Source: Hamiltosporidium tvaerminnensis
Taxonomy: Eukaryota; Microsporidia; Dubosqiidae
Assembly: GCA_022605425.2 (NCBI GenBank)
Contig: CM061250.1
Location: forward strand, 726,001-790,000
Direction: 5' to 3'
Length of the DNA: 64,000 nucleotides
Below, piece after piece: positions 47,000 to 57,850 of this stretch. Within the stretch, counting starts at the first letter, position 1; each line of letters starts with the position of its first letter. Position numbers and translations under genes: made by a program. The notes beneath the pieces were generated by a model. That model saw only the letters and a list, made by a program, of their open reading frames with translations. It had not been told where the DNA came from and made no database searches.

Positions 47000-49900
47000 A
47001 TTGTTTAATAAAATTCTGGATTAACAAGTTTTTCATTTTTAAATATTTCTTTTCAAAATTTCAAACACTTCTATCTCTTCCTCGAAGTCCGACTCTTCGT
47101 TGATATTTATCGTCGTTTCCTTGACCTTGGTTACGCCCCCTAAAATAAAGAGTAAAGTATTTTTTGTATCTTCCGTTCAAACATCATCTTCCTCGTTTTA
47201 ATTACTTTAAAAGAGGTGTTAGTTGTTTATGCATCTTCGCTCTTTGTATAAAACCTTATGACGCTCTCGCTTTAGCTCTTTTTGGCTTTTGGGACAGACC
47301 CAAGTCTTCTTCGTCGATCATAAAAAATAGTTTCAACCCTCTTCTTAAGTACTATGAAATGTATATATGCCACTACATTTCTGGGTATTTGTAGTCTTTT
47401 AATATATGTATTATTGTATTTTGTTATAATATCGTCAAGCGTTATCACATATGTAATTATCCCTATAATACATTTATAAATTAGACCTAAAACCTTTGCT
47501 AATAAGTAATACTTCCTGAGCTCTTCTGTTTAAACCGTTTGAAGAGTGTCTTAAGGTGTGATTCCGACTTCAATAAATGGTATCCTATACTTCTTTTTAT
47601 CATAAAGAAATATATCGGGTCTATTACACCGAATTTTAACATCTGTTCTTATCCTGGTGTCTACTCTTATCTCCGCATACTCATTTTCAAGAAATTCTTA
47701 GATCGAGTGGTTTCTAATTCGTTTTTAAGACTTAAAATTATATTTATTAAGCCGAAGTAAATGTATACATCATACCACCTCATCATTTCGTCTAGTATTT
47801 TCGTGACCAAGCATTTTTTAAAATCTCGCTGCTAAGTGATTTATTGTTTTATAGACTGGATGCGGTGTTAGACATAATTTCTGCGCATCAGAATACATTT
47901 CTATCATGAATATAGCAGAAAACTGCTGTATCGCGTGGTCTTACACTTTCTTTCTTTGCCCACCTTGAGGTGTCATTTACAATTACCCGCTCATTATTTC
48001 TAGCATTATATAACTTTGAATGGAGTTTTTGGTTTGATTTCGTTATATAGGTTATCTAGTTGTAAATCCTCTAATTCCTTCTTTGTAATTTTTTATTCTA
48101 ATCCGTATTTTATTTTTAAAAAATTTTAATTTGTGAAAAGTGGAGTTCATTATTATTCTAAACCTTTAGGATTGTTGCTCTTGTAGTCGATGTATCTTTA
48201 TGTGTTTTTATAGACAATCTAAGAGTGGCAAAAGCGTATATTAGCTTTGGAACTCGACGCTATTTAAACCTTTTCTCAGGTTCTTTACGTAAATTCATAA
48301 GACGTATTTTACACCTCAGGCTAGATATAAATTGTTCTTTACTAACACTGCACGCAGCGCATCATCTAACTTAGAGAACTAAGTCGGTTCCAGTCTATGC
48401 AATCCCATGTGATGGTTTAGTAAAAAAATAGCAGGTTTATTGATGGTTTAAAATAAATTTTTTGCATCCATGCTTATGCAAGAGAGTCTTTCTACTCATG
48501 CTATAAGTTTAGTCTGTAATTTCTTAAACGACTGACTGATTGAAATTACTCTGCTATCTTCTATTATTCCAGTGTATTTATAACAACCTTTTCCTTCAAG
48601 AAGAGTACAGTATCTTTACAACATAGATCAGTCACGGCTGACATATCTTTATTTATTTCCCATCCTATATTATTCATAAATTTCTTAACCTCTCCGCCAT
48701 TTATTCCAGTGTTTTGTCAATCTTTTGCAAGGAGCTTAAGATCATCAATAAAAAAAAGATGATTAGTCGCGTGAGATTCCAAATCTTTTATTATTGTACC
48801 CTTTGTATTTCTCATTAAGCTTTCGGTCAATAGAGCCATACACAATACCAACCACAATGATGAGAAACTATCATCCTGCAAAATTTCTCAGATTTTCTTG
48901 TTCATGATTTTTTAAAATCCAACTGAAATATCAATTTTCTATTTTGATATTTTTCTTTAATGAATTTCAGACCCCAAGCAGGAAAATCAGAGTGTTCAAT
49001 GCATGAAGTAAAATAAGCATTATCTAATGAATAATAAACTTTTGGGACATCAATCCATGTTGCCTTAAGCTTGCTTCTGTACTATTTATTAATAGGAACA
49101 TTCATATGTGCCTGTTCTTTTGCTCCTTGCACCCCTCTAACCTTTCCAAACTGATTATCTAAAAAAACTCTCGTCTTTCCACCCAAGTTGTTAAAATTTG
49201 AAATAGGTTTTGTTGTCAGTTTGTACAAGTTTAGAATCGAGTATTCGTTCGTTGATTATATTAATTTTTTGTTTAGCTCTAAGTATCGGAACATTAATTT
49301 TCCATCCTACTAGTCGGCTTGAGTTGTACTTTCTAAACATATAACTTTTACAATATTGTAAAGATATTTATGAAAATTCATAATTTTCTTGTGTTAAATG
49401 TTTTTCATACTGTCAATTCAAGCGGCTTTAAAGTTAAGCAACCAATTGATGATATCTATTAACTTTTCGAGCGAAAGAAACAGGATATAAGAACTATCGT
49501 CACCAAAAACATTATATATTCAATATTCGTAACTACAGTATCATTTTGTCTAACATTGTAGACCAAAATTCTAAAATTTCGTTACGATTAATTGCATGCA
49601 TTGATTAAACGCGCTCGTACACCAGCTATTTTATTGGCCTCGGTATAATCGAACATAAGATTCTCCTTTCGGGATCTCATACTCTCATACATCGTAATTT
49701 TTTTCTCGTAAACATTCAAGGACATATTCTTCTTAACTAAAGCCTCAGAAAGATCATTTGTTTTGCTTAAGTCAAAATGTAACTCTCGCATAATTTTTCC
49801 GATACTTTTTGTTTGGAAAGAAGAGAGTTTTTTCTGCCTATAAACCTTCATAAGAAGAACTTTTAAAATTATTGACTCGGAGATTTAACTTTCTATGTTC

Positions 49901-50600
49901 TCCTTCCTAGCGGATCTAGGTTTAGTCTTACTTTTCTTTTCGTCCTGGCATACCAGAGATGCCTCAATGATACGAGTTGCATCAGTAACAGTCTTGAGTA
50001 AATAATATTTAGAATATGAACCTATGATGTGATCAATTGTTAAAACGCCATACTATCAACTAATTCACTTAATTATTTCTAGTTCAGACCACTACTTTTC
50101 TGATTTCTTTCTCCGAGAGTTCCCTAATTTTACACGAGAACTTCTTTCTCGGGTTAATATAAAGTGTAGTGTCAGTTAAGAAAATGGCTCAGTGGGAAAA
50201 ATGGCATATCTACGTCGCTCTTTATTCTCGTCTTGCATAATTTTCCTTTCTGCTTCATTTTGTTCTATTTTTTATAAAACATCGATATCTAATATGCAGC
50301 CGAATTTCTCATTAGTACCTCAGAGTTGCAGGCCAGCCATGTCTGGGCATTCTCTCAAACCTCTTTTGCACAGCTAGAATAACAGATCTAGGCTATTCCT
50401 GCTCTACGACTTTGAAGAGTCAGGCATTGAATGCAATACAATTACTAACTTTCTTATTGGAATAGCAGGTGCTTTTAGGTTTTTCCTGGTGTCGGCTGAT
50501 CTAAAAGCAGAAGAATCAGAGACAGGAACACTGGGTATGAACTAGAACGAATAGACAGAGAGCCTGACAATTATTGCTTGATTGTTACTATACATTGTTA
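47000..50600 (-). mobile_element. Near full-length, dead Dong/R4-type LINE
   Basis: Minus-strand element of about 3.6 kb with many stops and shifts. In 5' to 3' order: an N-terminal part with an 87-codon open stretch (49851-49588; KKLSSFQTKSIGKIMREL); reverse transcriptase blocks at about 49200-48690 (VRGVQGAKEQAHMNVPINK, LKATWID with a YYSLD partner, QDDSFSSLW, and the catalytic box FFIDDLKLLAKD near 48755); a block YKYTGIIEDSRVISISQSFK near 48570; then the restriction-like endonuclease region at about 47700-47050, collinear with the 36-kb copy. One large ORF with a C-terminal endonuclease and FxDDLKL spelling is typical of Dong/R4 elements. The 3' end at about 47000 is shared with the 36-kb copy (aataaaattctgg on the plus strand). 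The paralogous DNA at 57.3 kb lacks it. Confidence 0.75.
48690..49200 (-). pseudogene. Reverse transcriptase domain of the Dong/R4 LINE, decayed
   Basis: Shared RT motifs appear in the right order over about 170 codons but in at least three frames: KATWID (motif A region), QGDS-like QDDSFSSLW (motif B region), and FIDDLKLLA (motif C, the YxDD position). In-frame stops occur after KAT..., after the FKK block and just after LLAKD, so no functional enzyme can be made from this copy. Confidence 0.75.
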
Positions 50601-50699
50601 TAGATGGTTGTTTTGTTGGAAGCTTTTCGAAAAATTTACTAAATCTGTATTAATAGATCATTCTTCTCAAAATAGTTTCCGACTTGTTCACAGCTTGCT

Positions 50700-51300
50700 T
50701 TTTAATTTTTCCTATTTTAGCTGTTTACTTTTTTTCTTTTTACCCATTCATTTTTTTTTAAAAAACAAACCACAATAAATATTTTTTTTATTCTATTTGA
50801 ATATTTTAACAAAAAAACCTACCATTTAAGAGAGGTGATTGACCAATTTGCCGTTCGACGCTAAATTGGACATTGTCCTCTTTGACTTTTCAAAATTTTT
50901 GAACTATAAAGTACTCAAGGCAGATACTATAACTTGGATCTGATATTCTAAAAACATATTTTTTTTGTCTGGTTTAAATCTTCTCATTTCATATATAAAA
51001 TTTTAAAATATTACTATATTGTTTTACTTTTCAATATACAGTTTTATACATAGCTACGCGCAGTAAATTATTTATCGAATAGAACACTTAAATAAGTTTT
51101 TCTTGTAATCTTGGTTATAAGTAAATGTATTGGCTTTTGCAATTACGTAATAAAATAAAGCGCTTTTGTTCTGTATGAAATACTAAACTTATAAAAAATT
51201 ACTAAAACTTTTTTTTAATAGATTCTTTACGTAATAGTTGAAAATGTTTTTTATAAAAAAAAATATTAAAGTTGTAGAAACTTGAGAAAGAATATTTATT
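50700..51300 (+). repeat. Ancient direct duplication, left copy, part 2
   Basis: Continues the similarity to the right copy after the LINE: accacaataaatat 50770 / 57327, cctaccatttaagagaggtg / tctaccctttaggaagatg, gccgttcga / gctgttcga, aatagattctttacg / tagtagattcctggc, and ataaaaaaaaatatt / ataaaaaaaatatt near 51255 / 57790. Part 1 and part 2 together match one continuous stretch on the right. Confidence 0.6.
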
Positions 51301-51899
51301 TATGTTCAATTTAAATAATAACCAAAATCAATTGGCAAATTGATAAATTTTTGAAATAAAATCAATACGATAATTTCTAGATTTCCAGCCATATAACTAC
51401 TGCCCCAATTTCTTGAGTCACAATAACATAGTGACAAAAATTTACTAATTAGTCTGATGTCATTGTCGCTTATAATATCCTGAGCTTTAACAGTTGAAAT
51501 ATTGCCTTTGGTTCTTTTTTATTAAAACTCAGTAGTTATTTTTTTTAGTAAATAAAATACAAAAACCGAAGTTAACGGATATAAGTAATCTGAAGTTTCG
51601 TTTCGAGGAACAACTAGACGAAGTGGGCCTATCGAATACTCAAAACAAACGAATTATAACAAAACAGCAACACATAAAGTCAATAGGAAAGGTTAAAACA
51701 TCTAAAAAAATAAATAGAAAAAAATCTGAAAATTATCAGAGTTACATAGTTTAAATGTGATAACTTTTGGAAGTTGGAAAAACTGATACTAAATGTTCAT
51801 TAAAAGAAATTAAATTTTATGCACATCAGAAGAGTATATTTTAGATTTATCATAATGCAAGTGTTGCACTTTGGCAAAAAGTCGCTCAGTATAAAAAAG

Positions 51900-53110
51900 A
51901 GATAAATTCAAAGTAAAAAAACATAACTAGAAAAATCATGGCAATATATCGTAATTGCGTGTGCTTTGTGAAAAAAACGCAATGGTCCGAAGAAAGGGTT
52001 GGCATTCGACCGATATTGAGACAAGCATAAACTCAAGATGTCGATTCGATTTAATCGACATGCTTTTACAAACATTTGATCAATATAGATTTATACTTGT
52101 ATACCAAGATCATGTTACTAAAATTATTCGACCCGATTCTTTAAAAAAAACGTGCAGTAGAGGTAGCCTATATAATTTTGGATTTCTTAACCATTTCAGA
52201 TGCATCTTCTTTTTTGCAAAGTGATTATGAACGAGAATTTGCTATAATGCTATTGAAAAACTATATAGAGTATAGCCCGGATTAAAGAAGGTACATATAA
52301 ATTTCATTCACTTCAAATCCGGGGCTTCGTTGAAAGTGCAATTCAATATGTCGAAAATATGCTTTTTACTTAGCTGGAAGACAATAACAGCAAAATATGT
52401 TTAGAAGGATTACGCTTTATTCTGATTATAAAAGTCATATCTTTTCACAGTGGCAAAAAATGTACTTTATGCAGCCATGTTTAGAAAAAAAGTTAAAAAT
52501 AGGTTTTAAGAGTTTTCATTGTAAAGACATTCTACCTAAAAAAATTTTGAAGAAGACTTAGATGTAATATCAATAAATCACAACAATTTACAATCTGTTA
52601 AAGAAACCGTGATGCAATATAAACAAGTCAACATAAAAACAAATAAAAAAAAGAAAGAAAAAATTATGTCTATTGATAGTTATGTTAAATATTTAACTTC
52701 GTTATCTAAATAATGTTCTGATATTCCTAAAAAGAAAGGAACTGAAGCATTTCAGATACATGTGATTTTTCGGTCATTGGTCATGATAACCAGGCTGTGC
52801 TGATTCTGAGAGGGATCTAATTTTGAAATTTGAATTCAGAATTATTAAAAATTAGAAGAATTTGTGCAAGAAACTTAAAAAAACAAGCCGAAAAATATGC
52901 TCAAAAGCTCTAATTAAAAATATTCTAACTTTATAGAGGGTGATATGGGTAAATTTTAAGTTTAGGATGTCGAAAGAAATTTACTTGATGCAAGAACATT
53001 ATGGCGCTTGTTCTCTAATAAGAGATACCCGGTTCTATAAATTAGGCACGCAACATGGCTTCTTAAATTAACTTTATGCGAAAAACCAATTTACAATACG
53101 TAATTCGAAG
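51900..53110 (+). pseudogene. Decayed integrase-core gene of an LTR-retrotransposon/Ginger-type element
   Basis: Translation over about 400 codons with many stops and shifts follows the integrases seen in KRAB-A-domain/SCAN-type and Ginger-like elements. A pre-catalytic part CVLCEKNAMVRRKG is followed by NSRCRFDLIDM (first Asp) and YRFILVYQDHVTKIIRPDSL; QSDYEREFA (second Asp, from DNGREFA); RGFVESAIQYVENML (Glu, from SVERANQDVENML); LEDNNS and GLRFI; then a C-terminal part with DVERNLLDARTL and YKLGTQHGFLNQLYAKNQFT. Only the first 89 codons (51955-52224) are open. The domain order is intact. No terminal repeats of its own were identified. It lies exactly between the two copies of the ancient direct duplication. 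Confidence 0.75.
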
Positions 53111-54338
53111 TTTATTTGTTTCGAAGAAATTCCATAGGCCGAGTTTTTATTAAAAGAATGTGACAGAATGTCATACAGACCAGAGCAAGAGAAATATTCG
53201 ATGTGCTCATATTTGGATCTAAATCTGAAAATATAAGTTTGGTAAAGAAAAAAAATGTCAATGTGAATTTCAAAAGAGTCAAAGCTGCCATAAAAAATAG
53301 ATAATCTTTGATTTGACATTATCCAATATCTATACTGTTTTTTCGTTAAACAACGTATTTTTCATACAATTTACCCTTGATATAATAAATACTCTTGTTT
53401 TTATTCAAAAAAAATATCGAATTGCCATTCACATGAGCCATTATTCAAAGTGACTGTGACTCATACACCATTTTATATTTTTTTGTATGCTTTTTGTCTA
53501 TGATACGTTTTTTTGATTATACATATATAAATCCTTAAAATCCAAGCAAAATCTAGTTTTTTCGGGAATTTCGAATAGAAGCAATTCGAGTAACTGTATT
53601 GAACTCTATCATTGAAATATATTTTTTATAATATTTTCTGCATTCGAATTTCTGAAACTAATAACCAAATCATAAATTCATATTGAAAAGAATTGAAAAT
53701 TCTATACCTATGATCGTACTAGACGCAATAAAATTAGAAAATCATATACATAAAAAAATTCTTCGCTATTTAAATCCCTTGTTTTTTATATTATAGCATG
53801 TAAAATAAAGTATTAAAAGTTATTTCTGCGCATCATAATCACCAGCGAGATAAAAAAAATAAACCAAACCAATTCGAATTTAAAATTCAAGATCAAATAG
53901 GGTTTTCCATTCCATTATGTACAATTTTATTCGGTTTTTTCCTTCTCTAAAGTAGATAAAAAAAATTAAAGAATCTTACCAAATCTAAGTTAAATGTATT
54001 TAAAGATAAAAATATTATAAATACCGTTTTTTCAAACTTTTTATATTTTAAATTTTAATTTCTGATATACGTTCTTATCAAGAGATTCATAATCTTTTTT
54101 CGCGTATTTTCTCCCTTGATTTTCTTTGTTATAGACCCAAGTAATTTATATAAATAAGAGTTTAAATACATGGCTATAAAGCTAAAATAAACTTAAATGT
54201 AGTCCAAGCTTTTAAGTTTTCAACTGATGTTTTATCTTGCGAGGTTTTATTTTTTTTGATTTTAAATATCGAAGAACTTTCAAACATCAGGAAACAGTAA
54301 TAAAGCCCATACAAAAAAAATACAGGAGATATACAGAA

Positions 54339-54354
54339 ACATTACCCGCTTTAA
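54339..54354. repeat. Left target-site duplication of retroposon copy C (14-16 bp)
   Basis: (ac)attacccgctttaa, repeated exactly at 55091-55106. The first two bases may belong to the element. Confidence 0.88.
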
Positions 54355-55092
54355 TAAATTAATTTTTATTTAAAAGAATCACATCTTTTATAAAATAGTG
54401 GCAAGTGTTATATTTGTTTTTATGACATTAACGCAGTTCTAGGTTTAACATAAATGACTGCTACCCCAACACACCATCGGTAACCCCTGCGATACCTACG
54501 TCCCAAAGCCTTTCATCTACCAGGTGTGTAGAACCTAATTAATAGGCGAGGCAGTTGCCCGGAGTTCGTTAATGTCCGTTGCATGGAGTGTGATCGAAGG
54601 CCGAAGCCCCCCCTGGGCTCCCCCAAGACTATGCAGCATTCCCACTTACTCTACACTTTCGGAACCCAATAAACTTCTAGCTAAGATATATTTCAGCGAA
54701 TTACATGGGGTCCACCTAGACAGTGCAATGTCATACCAACAGGTATAACCTGCTACTTAGCTTTCCTGGCTTTAAATGGTTTTTTGTTTTATATCTCCCA
54801 GGCGCTAAGTCTTCTAACCCGAGTGAGCAAGGCTAGGTTTCCATGCTTTTACATGGCAATTACCTACATGTTCAGCTGCGGTCTGCAATCTGGTTACATA
54901 AAAAACTACAAATAAATTTGTAGAAAAAGTTTCTCCATTTTTTAGACCTCTCCTCCTCATAACAACACCCATGGAACAACCAAAAATGTAGTGTGGTTGT
55001 ATTCCCACCAAAAATCCAAACAATTACCTCACACCAGTTACACCTACTCATTGCCAAGCAGAAAGTTTTTTATGTGGTTATCCTCCCTCCAC
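54355..55092 (-). mobile_element. 0.73-kb non-LTR retroposon (SINE-like), copy C
   Basis: Full-length fresh copy with the clearest target-site duplication of the three. On the minus strand it runs from GTGGAGGGAGGATAACC to GATGTGATTCTTTTAAATAAA plus a short A/T tail. The GGCCGAAGCC hairpin is intact. The family's short frame is reduced to 69 codons (55023-54814). Two overlapping minus frames here are alternative readings of the same element, not two genes. Confidence 0.88.
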
Positions 55093-55106
55093 ATTACCCG
55101 CTTTAA
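55091..55106. repeat. Right target-site duplication of retroposon copy C
   Basis: Exact copy of 54339-54354. Confidence 0.88.
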
Positions 55107-57850
55107 AAATATTATTTTTTTTTAATTTCTTCTAAATGCTCTTAATATAATTTTTCAACTTCATAATTTGTTTATTATACCAAGTTTTTATTTGAACTCC
55201 TTTAAAAGCACGTTATTTACTAAAAAGCATGTATTTGATCATTTTCATCCTCTTTCAATCAAAAATTGAGTATATCTGTTGGGTTTCATCTTTAACCAAA
55301 TTTAAAAATCTAAAAAGACAAGAAATATCCAAATAATTTAATGTTACTATACCATTTATTATTAAATGAGTGACACCACTGGTTGGAAACATTTCAGTTT
55401 AAAATAAGATTCATATCCTTGTTGTTCTTACGAAGTTTGAATGATCATTGCTTTCATTCTATCGAAATCGCAAAAAATTCCAGAGTAAAACAGGCAAGAA
55501 TCATTATTGATTCATTTTGTGAAATATGAAGCATACATAAAATCTTATGGTGTTATGAAAAGCATACCTGTAGTTTTCCACCGAACAAGTATTTTTATAG
55601 ACTTATAGATTAAGATATTGTATTATACAAATTTTCATCAATAATTTAGATTATTACATATATTTTAAACAAAATTTACCTGTATTTACATGTGTACTCT
55701 TAGATTCAGCAGATTGTGAACAAATTAACAAACATTACATTTTGTAGTTATGTATTTAATATTTTATTCCTAGGAATACATATTGACTCGGTTAACAATA
55801 TTTACTAAAAATCGATGACCTTAAAAGCGTATAAATAGTAGGAAAAATAGTAAATCTCTTATTAGAAATTCAAAGGGTCAACTGAAAAAACTAGCAGGTT
55901 GTTGAATAATAAAATAATCACTATAAAACGCTTTGGCGCCAAATAAAATTAAAACAAAATAGTATAATTATATTTTCGACATATATTTTGCCCATAATTT
56001 CTTGCGTATTGGCATTATCCGTGAATTTTTATGTAAGATAATCTCTAATAGTATAAACACAAACTTTCTGAATATTTATAGTTTTTCGAATCTAACTTTC
56101 ATATTAAACGGCAAAATTTTGTAAGTTTAATAATATAGAAACATTGAACGGTTTTTTGTAGCTTAAGTATAAATAAATTATTTCTTAGATTTAAATTTTA
56201 GTCATCTATAATTTTATAAAAACTATTATTTAGGCCAAAAACATTTATTTATTTTAAATGTTTGTAATAAAATCATGAGTATTTACCTAATAGATTCACA
56301 ACCTAAGGTATTTCCTAAAGGATTGGATTTTTTTTTCTTGTCGCCTTGTGATTTAAGGCTCATGCATTTGATAATAGTGTATTATAAAATTGCTTGGGTT
56401 TTCGATAATACTTATTCTAGCAGATTTAATTTGTACAGACTAGTAAATTTATATCATATGTTGATTGTTTGCTCTATTTACAGTATTACTCTGTAGTTTT
56501 TCTCTTTAATTTCCTCTTCTCAAAGATTTTTTCGTAAATTTTGTAAAATTCATAATTTTCGACTTGTGTAATTTTTAAAATTCTACTTCATTCTATATTT
56601 TAGCATCGTTTTTTTCCTCCCTATTCTTCTTGTCTAGATTATTATACCTCTTGAATAAAATAGTTTTCATGAATAGGTCAAGGATTGCCACTTTCTCTTA
56701 TTTAAAATTCTTAGGCTTTTTCGTTATATCGGTTAGATTTTTAAGCTTGCATAAGAAACTAAATTTCACTTATATATATTCAGAAAGGCTATTAAGGATT
56801 CAAAAAGCAAGTGCATCTAAAATTTTTTATACTTGTCCAAACATTATAACATATTTCTCAAAACTTTCCAAACCAAATATCTTCCTTAAGAAAAAAAAAT
56901 TTCTAAATCTTTATTTAGATTTGCATTATAGCATGTCACGTTCTGTAAATTTTATAACTGTAAGCAACAGATAAAAATTAAATGTCTTTAAAAAATATTT
57001 TTTTCTATTAACAATGTAATTTATCTAGATTGTACTTTGTAAATAGAGACATAGTTCTTTGTTTATTAATTAATTTTTTGTTTTATTTAGATATCTTCTT
57101 AAAACCTACCACAAGCCTTCATAATTCTTTTTATCACTCATAGTTTTTATTTTTTATAGATATTACTATTTTTATTGTAAGAACTTTGAAATTATATATT
57201 ATTTTATATACGCTAAACAAAATATATAAATTATTGGTAATTTAATGTGCAGTTTTTTTTAATACGATTTATGATTTTTATTTTTGGCAATTAAATTATT
57301 TAAGTGTGAAAAATGGGTTAGTAACCACAATAAATATAATTTTTTTAATTTTTTGAATATTTTTACCCAAGAAATCTACCCTTTAGGAAGATGTTGATGG
57401 TTTGTTTGCTGTTCGATTTAAACGCCGTCTGCTTCTTCCGATTTTATAATTTCAAAACTAAAAATTATTTAAAGAAACAATAAAATAAAATTATGTTCCT
57501 ACTTTCAAAGCATATTTTGTTTCTTGTTTTAAGTTTTTCATTGGTATCTAAAAATTGAAACAATACTTAATTTTCCTGTCTATTTCATATATATAATCAT
57601 ATACAGCGACACACATGAAATTATCATAATTAGAAGACATTTTTTTTTATTAGTCTTATTCATAAAAAGAAGATTTCCGATTTTAATTTCGCAATTAAAC
57701 GATAATTTTCGTCTTAATCATAATATATAAATTCAAAAATAAAAGAATTTTTTAGTAGATTCCTGGCACAACAGTCGAATTAGTTTTTGATAAAAAAAAT
57801 ATTCAATTTATGAATGTAAGAAGAATAAAATGTACAAAAACTTGGGAGGA

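Larger units (their letters stand above)
53700..57850 (+). repeat. Ancient direct duplication, right copy
   Basis: Collinear with 43100-46250 plus 50700-51300. It is interrupted by the fresh retroposon copy C (54355-55092), which the left copy lacks, and it lacks the retroposon D plus LINE block of the left copy. Open frames inside (56275-56496, 56630-56974) are not conserved in the left copy, so they are not supported as genes. Confidence 0.65.

Noticed and set aside
47164-47760. Plus-strand frames of 73-76 codons
   Set aside because: They are antisense to the endonuclease end of the LINE and are not conserved in the 36-kb copy.
56275-56974. Two adjacent plus-strand frames (73 and 114 codons)
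   Set aside because: They lie in the duplicated non-coding segment and the left copy does not keep them open. The 114-codon one is hydrophobic and Lys/Phe-rich without a motif.
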